Below, piece after piece: positions 5,124-6,767 of a stretch of 6,767 bases of DNA. The translations under genes and the position numbers were made by a program. Source of the stretch: JBCBZH01 sp039815415 (GTDB taxonomy: Bacteria; Bacteroidota; Rhodothermia; Rhodothermales; Rubricoccaceae); the NCBI GenBank assembly GCA_039815415.1, contig JBCBZH010000247.1, forward strand, positions 1 to 6,767, in the 5' to 3' direction. Under the pieces are notes generated by a model. It did no database searches. It saw nothing but the letters and a program-made list of their open reading frames with translations, and was not told the DNA's origin. The number at the start of each line of letters is the position of its first letter. Within the stretch, counting starts at the first letter, position 1.

Positions 5124-6272
5124 ATGGCAAACACTCTCACCGATCTCTACCCCGATCTCTACGCCGCGCTGGACATTGTGCGCCGTGAGATGGTCGGATT
5201 CATCCCGGCTGTCAACCGCAACTCGACTGTCGAGCGTGCCGCCATTGGGCAGACCGTTCGTGTGCCGGTCACCGAGCCGGAGACAGCCGCCGACAACACG
5301 CCTGGCGTGACCGCCCCCGACACGGGCGACAACACGGTCACCAACATTCCGCTGGCGATCACCAAGAGCCGCCACGTGCCGGTGCGGTTCAACGGCGAAG
5401 AGACGATGGGGCTGCAGAATGGCGGCACCTACAACACGATCCGCGCCGACCGCTTCGCGCAGGCCATGCGCACGCTCGTCAACGAGATGGAGTCGGACGT
5501 GTCGGATGCGGCCTACAAGGCATCGTCCCGTGCCTTCGGCACCGCTGGCACCACGCCGTTCGGGACCAAGGACGTGCTGACCGACTTCGCGGGTCCGCTG
5601 CAGATCTTGGAGGACAACGGCGCCCCGAGCACCGACCTGCAGCTCGTCGCTGGCTCGTCGGCCTTCTACAACCTGCGCGGCATCCAGACGGGGCTCCTGC
5701 AGCGCGTCAACGAGTCCGGTTCTGCCGATGCCCTCCGCATGGGCGTCTTTGGCGAGGTGCACGGCTTCACGCTTCGCAACTCGGCGCAGGTCAAGTCCCA
5801 CACCAAGGGCACCGGAACGTCCTACCAGCTTGCCGAGACGGGCGAGGTGGACGAGACGGAGCTGTCCATCGACACCGGCTCCGGCACGGTGCTCGCAGGC
5901 GACGTGATGACGGTCGCAGGAGACACGAACAAGTACGTCGTCAAGACTGGCGTGACCGCACCGGGCGACCTCACGCTCGGCGAGCCGGGCCTTCGCGCGG
6001 CAGCGGCCGACAACGCAGCGGTAACCATCGGAGACAGCTACGTGGGCAACGTGGCCTTCCACCGGAACGCTCTCGTGCTGGCGACGCGCCTGCCCGCGAT
6101 GCCCGACGGCGGGGACGCTGCCGACGACCGGCTCTCCATCACCGACCCGATCTCCGGGCTCACGTTCGAGGTGGCGGTGTACCGCCAGTACCTCCAATCG
6201 GTCTACCACGTGCGTCTCGCGTGGGGCGTTGGTGCGCCGAACCCGGCGTTCATCGCCACCCTGCTCGGATAG
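5124..6272 (+). CDS. Major capsid (coat) protein, P22 gp5-like HK97 fold
   Basis: This 382-residue protein is the main shell subunit. The N-terminus MANTLTDLYPDLYAALDIV lacks a cleavable delta-like domain, as in P22-type coats that use a separate scaffold. The middle (about 214-300) contains a GDVMTVAG segment (consensus G-D-V-x-T-I-A-G) and beta-rich stretches. This matches the inserted domain of P22-type coat proteins. The C-terminal block (309 onward) has NVAFHRNALVLATRLPA, then SGLTFEVAVYRQYLQSVYHVRLAWG and a short tail ending TLLG, typical of the P22 coat family. It is shorter than P22 gp5 (430), mainly in the insertion. ATG at 5124 is supported by the family-like start. It lies 48 bases after the scaffold stop in a segment without a Shine-Dalgarno motif, the first sizeable gap in the operon, so it may have its own translation or expression control. 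Confidence 0.88.
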   Translation: MANTLTDLYPDLYAALDIVRREMVGFIPAVNRNSTVERAAIGQTVRVPVTEPETAADNTPGVTAPDTGDNTVTNIPLAITKSRHVPVRFNGEETMGLQNGGTYNTIRADRFAQAMRTLVNEMESDVSDAAYKASSRAFGTAGTTPFGTKDVLTDFAGPLQILEDNGAPSTDLQLVAGSSAFYNLRGIQTGLLQRVNESGSADALRMGVFGEVHGFTLRNSAQVKSHTKGTGTSYQLAETGEVDETELSIDTGSGTVLAGDVMTVAGDTNKYVVKTGVTAPGDLTLGEPGLRAAAADNAAVTIGDSYVGNVAFHRNALVLATRLPAMPDGGDAADDRLSITDPISGLTFEVAVYRQYLQSVYHVRLAWGVGAPNPAFIATLLG

Positions 6273-6359
6273 AGCAAATGCGCGGGCACGATGTCCGCAA
6301 GCCCATCGGTGGGGTAATGCCTGCCGCTGGGTTTTTCCCCGCTCAACCTGCCAACAGCT
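6273..6359. other. Non-coding gap after the coat gene
   Basis: This 87-base gap is the largest in the head module. It has a T-run (gtttttcccc, T's at 6332-6336) and a 4-bp stem (ccca/tggg) upstream of it, which is too weak to call a terminator. No promoter consensus is clear. It may reduce read-through from the abundant coat message into the small genes, but nothing decisive is visible. Confidence 0.25.
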
Positions 6360-6512
6360 ATGGCCTCCATCGAAACCGTCGCCATCGAAAACAAGGACGC
6401 CGCCTCCGGCTTCACCATCGTCAACAAGGACGACGCGCCCGAAAAGGCCAAGGTGCTGACCGACGCGGCCGTCGCCAAGCTCCGCGAGAAGGTCGCCAAG
6501 GCCGATGGCTAA
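6360..6512 (+). CDS. Small hypothetical phage protein (50 aa) after coat
   Basis: ATG 6360 opens a 50-codon frame, MASIETVAIENKDAASGFTI followed by VNKDDAPEKAKVLTDAAVAK and a Lys-rich helical tail, ending at TAA 6510-6512. The protein is charged and soluble. Its N-terminal half alternates like a beta hairpin; the C-terminal half should be one amphipathic helix. The MAS start and its close link to the next gene (8-base overlap) support it being real. In many phages small genes right after coat encode head decoration or adaptor proteins, but I do not recognise this family and give no function. No Shine-Dalgarno motif precedes it. Confidence 0.6.
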   Translation: MASIETVAIENKDAASGFTIVNKDDAPEKAKVLTDAAVAKLREKVAKADG

Positions 6513-6666
6513 GAAGCAACCCACCGCCGAAGCCGACCCGCCCAAGGCGCCTAAACCCGTAGTGGTGAAGATCGCCACTGGCTGCCCGTCGGTCTCCGAG
6601 CAGGCAGAGATCAACGCCTTCCGCGAGGCGGGCACCCCCTACACCGTCAAGCGCTTCTCTGGCTAA
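6505..6666 (+). CDS. Small hypothetical phage protein (53 aa)
   Basis: ATG 6505 overlaps the preceding gene by 8 bases and the frame ends at TAA 6664-6666. The 53 residues comprise a Lys/Pro/Ala-rich N-terminal arm (MAKKQPTAEADPPKAPKP) and a compact part (VVVKIATGCPSVSEQAEINA, then a short tail ending VKRFSG). The second part looks like strand, helix, strand. The family is not recognised. Its overlaps on both sides (8 bases upstream, TAATG downstream) suggest it is co-translated with its neighbours and is a small head or neck accessory protein by position only. Confidence 0.6.
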   Translation: MAKKQPTAEADPPKAPKPVVVKIATGCPSVSEQAEINAFREAGTPYTVKRFSG

Positions 6667-6767
6667 TGCCTCTACTGACCGCCTCCGTTGTCTCCGATGC
6701 CACCGGCCTCGACGTGAAGCCTCCGGGCGACACGCGCAACGGGGTGTGCGAACGCGCGGTGCTGGTA
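6666..6767 (+). CDS. Start of a further phage gene, cut by the window end
   Basis: ATG 6666 overlaps the previous stop (TAATG) and the frame stays open for 34 codons to the last base, starting MPLLTASVVSDATGLDVKPP. Phage gene order after coat suggests a head-tail connector or neck protein, but too little sequence is present to recognise a family. Confidence 0.5.
   Translation, partial: MPLLTASVVSDATGLDVKPPGDTRNGVCERAVLV

Noticed and set aside
5140..5160. Tandem gatctctac repeat at the coat start
   Set aside because: It simply encodes the repeated D-L-Y residues of the coat N-terminus; only two copies, inside a coding region.
4323..6635. 770-codon open frame on the minus strand
   Set aside because: It lies opposite scaffold and coat, both clearly coding. 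Its product is rich in Arg, Gly, Val and His with no recognisable domain, as expected of an antisense shadow in GC-rich codons.
1..6767. CRISPR array, tRNA, insertion sequence, toxin-antitoxin or defence system
   Set aside because: I saw no repeat-spacer pattern, cloverleaf, transposase or toxin-like gene on either strand.

Overview
The window is a GC-rich stretch that reads almost entirely left to right (+ strand). It carries a cellular gene end joined abruptly to the head (capsid) module of a tailed phage or prophage. Bases 1-92 are the last codons of an mgtE-type magnesium transporter, which is a chromosomal gene. From about base 215 onward everything reads as phage: terminase nuclease part, portal, a small unknown protein, a Mu gpF/SPP1 gp7-type minor head protein, a small helix-turn-helix-like protein, scaffold, P22-type major coat protein, and a run of small genes leading to the neck region. 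The last of these is cut by the window edge.

Layout. 1-92: mgtE C-terminus. 93 to about 214: junction segment with two GC-rich inverted repeats; the first ~20 codons of the 'terminase' reading frame do not look like terminase. 157-1083: terminase lacking the Walker A/B ATPase half but keeping the TTNPD motif and the RNase H-like nuclease. 1083-2699: DUF4055-like portal. 2704-2973: 89-residue unknown. 2970-3923: minor head protein with the family's C-terminal Cys/His signature and, unusually, a perfect EF-hand loop consensus. 3928-4152: 74-residue HTH-like protein. 4153-4325: two tiny overlapping reading frames of uncertain reality. 4326-5075: scaffold. 5124-6272: coat protein. 6360-6512, 6505-6666 and 6666-6767: small late genes.

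How the genes work together: portal, minor head protein, scaffold and coat build the procapsid. The terminase would package DNA through the portal, but as written here it has no ATPase motor. Either the phage copy is defective or domesticated, or the left join is a rearrangement or an assembly chimera.

Host. High GC and the nearly complete lack of Shine-Dalgarno motifs in front of the clearly real genes fit a GC-rich SD-poor lineage such as Rhodothermota/Bacteroidota, but this is only an inference. Genes are coupled by TAATG, ATGA and TAGTG overlaps instead. I see no CRISPR, tRNA, insertion sequence, integrase or defence gene. Apart from the junction and the EF-hand-like loop, this is a recognisable phage head module, not a new kind of system.
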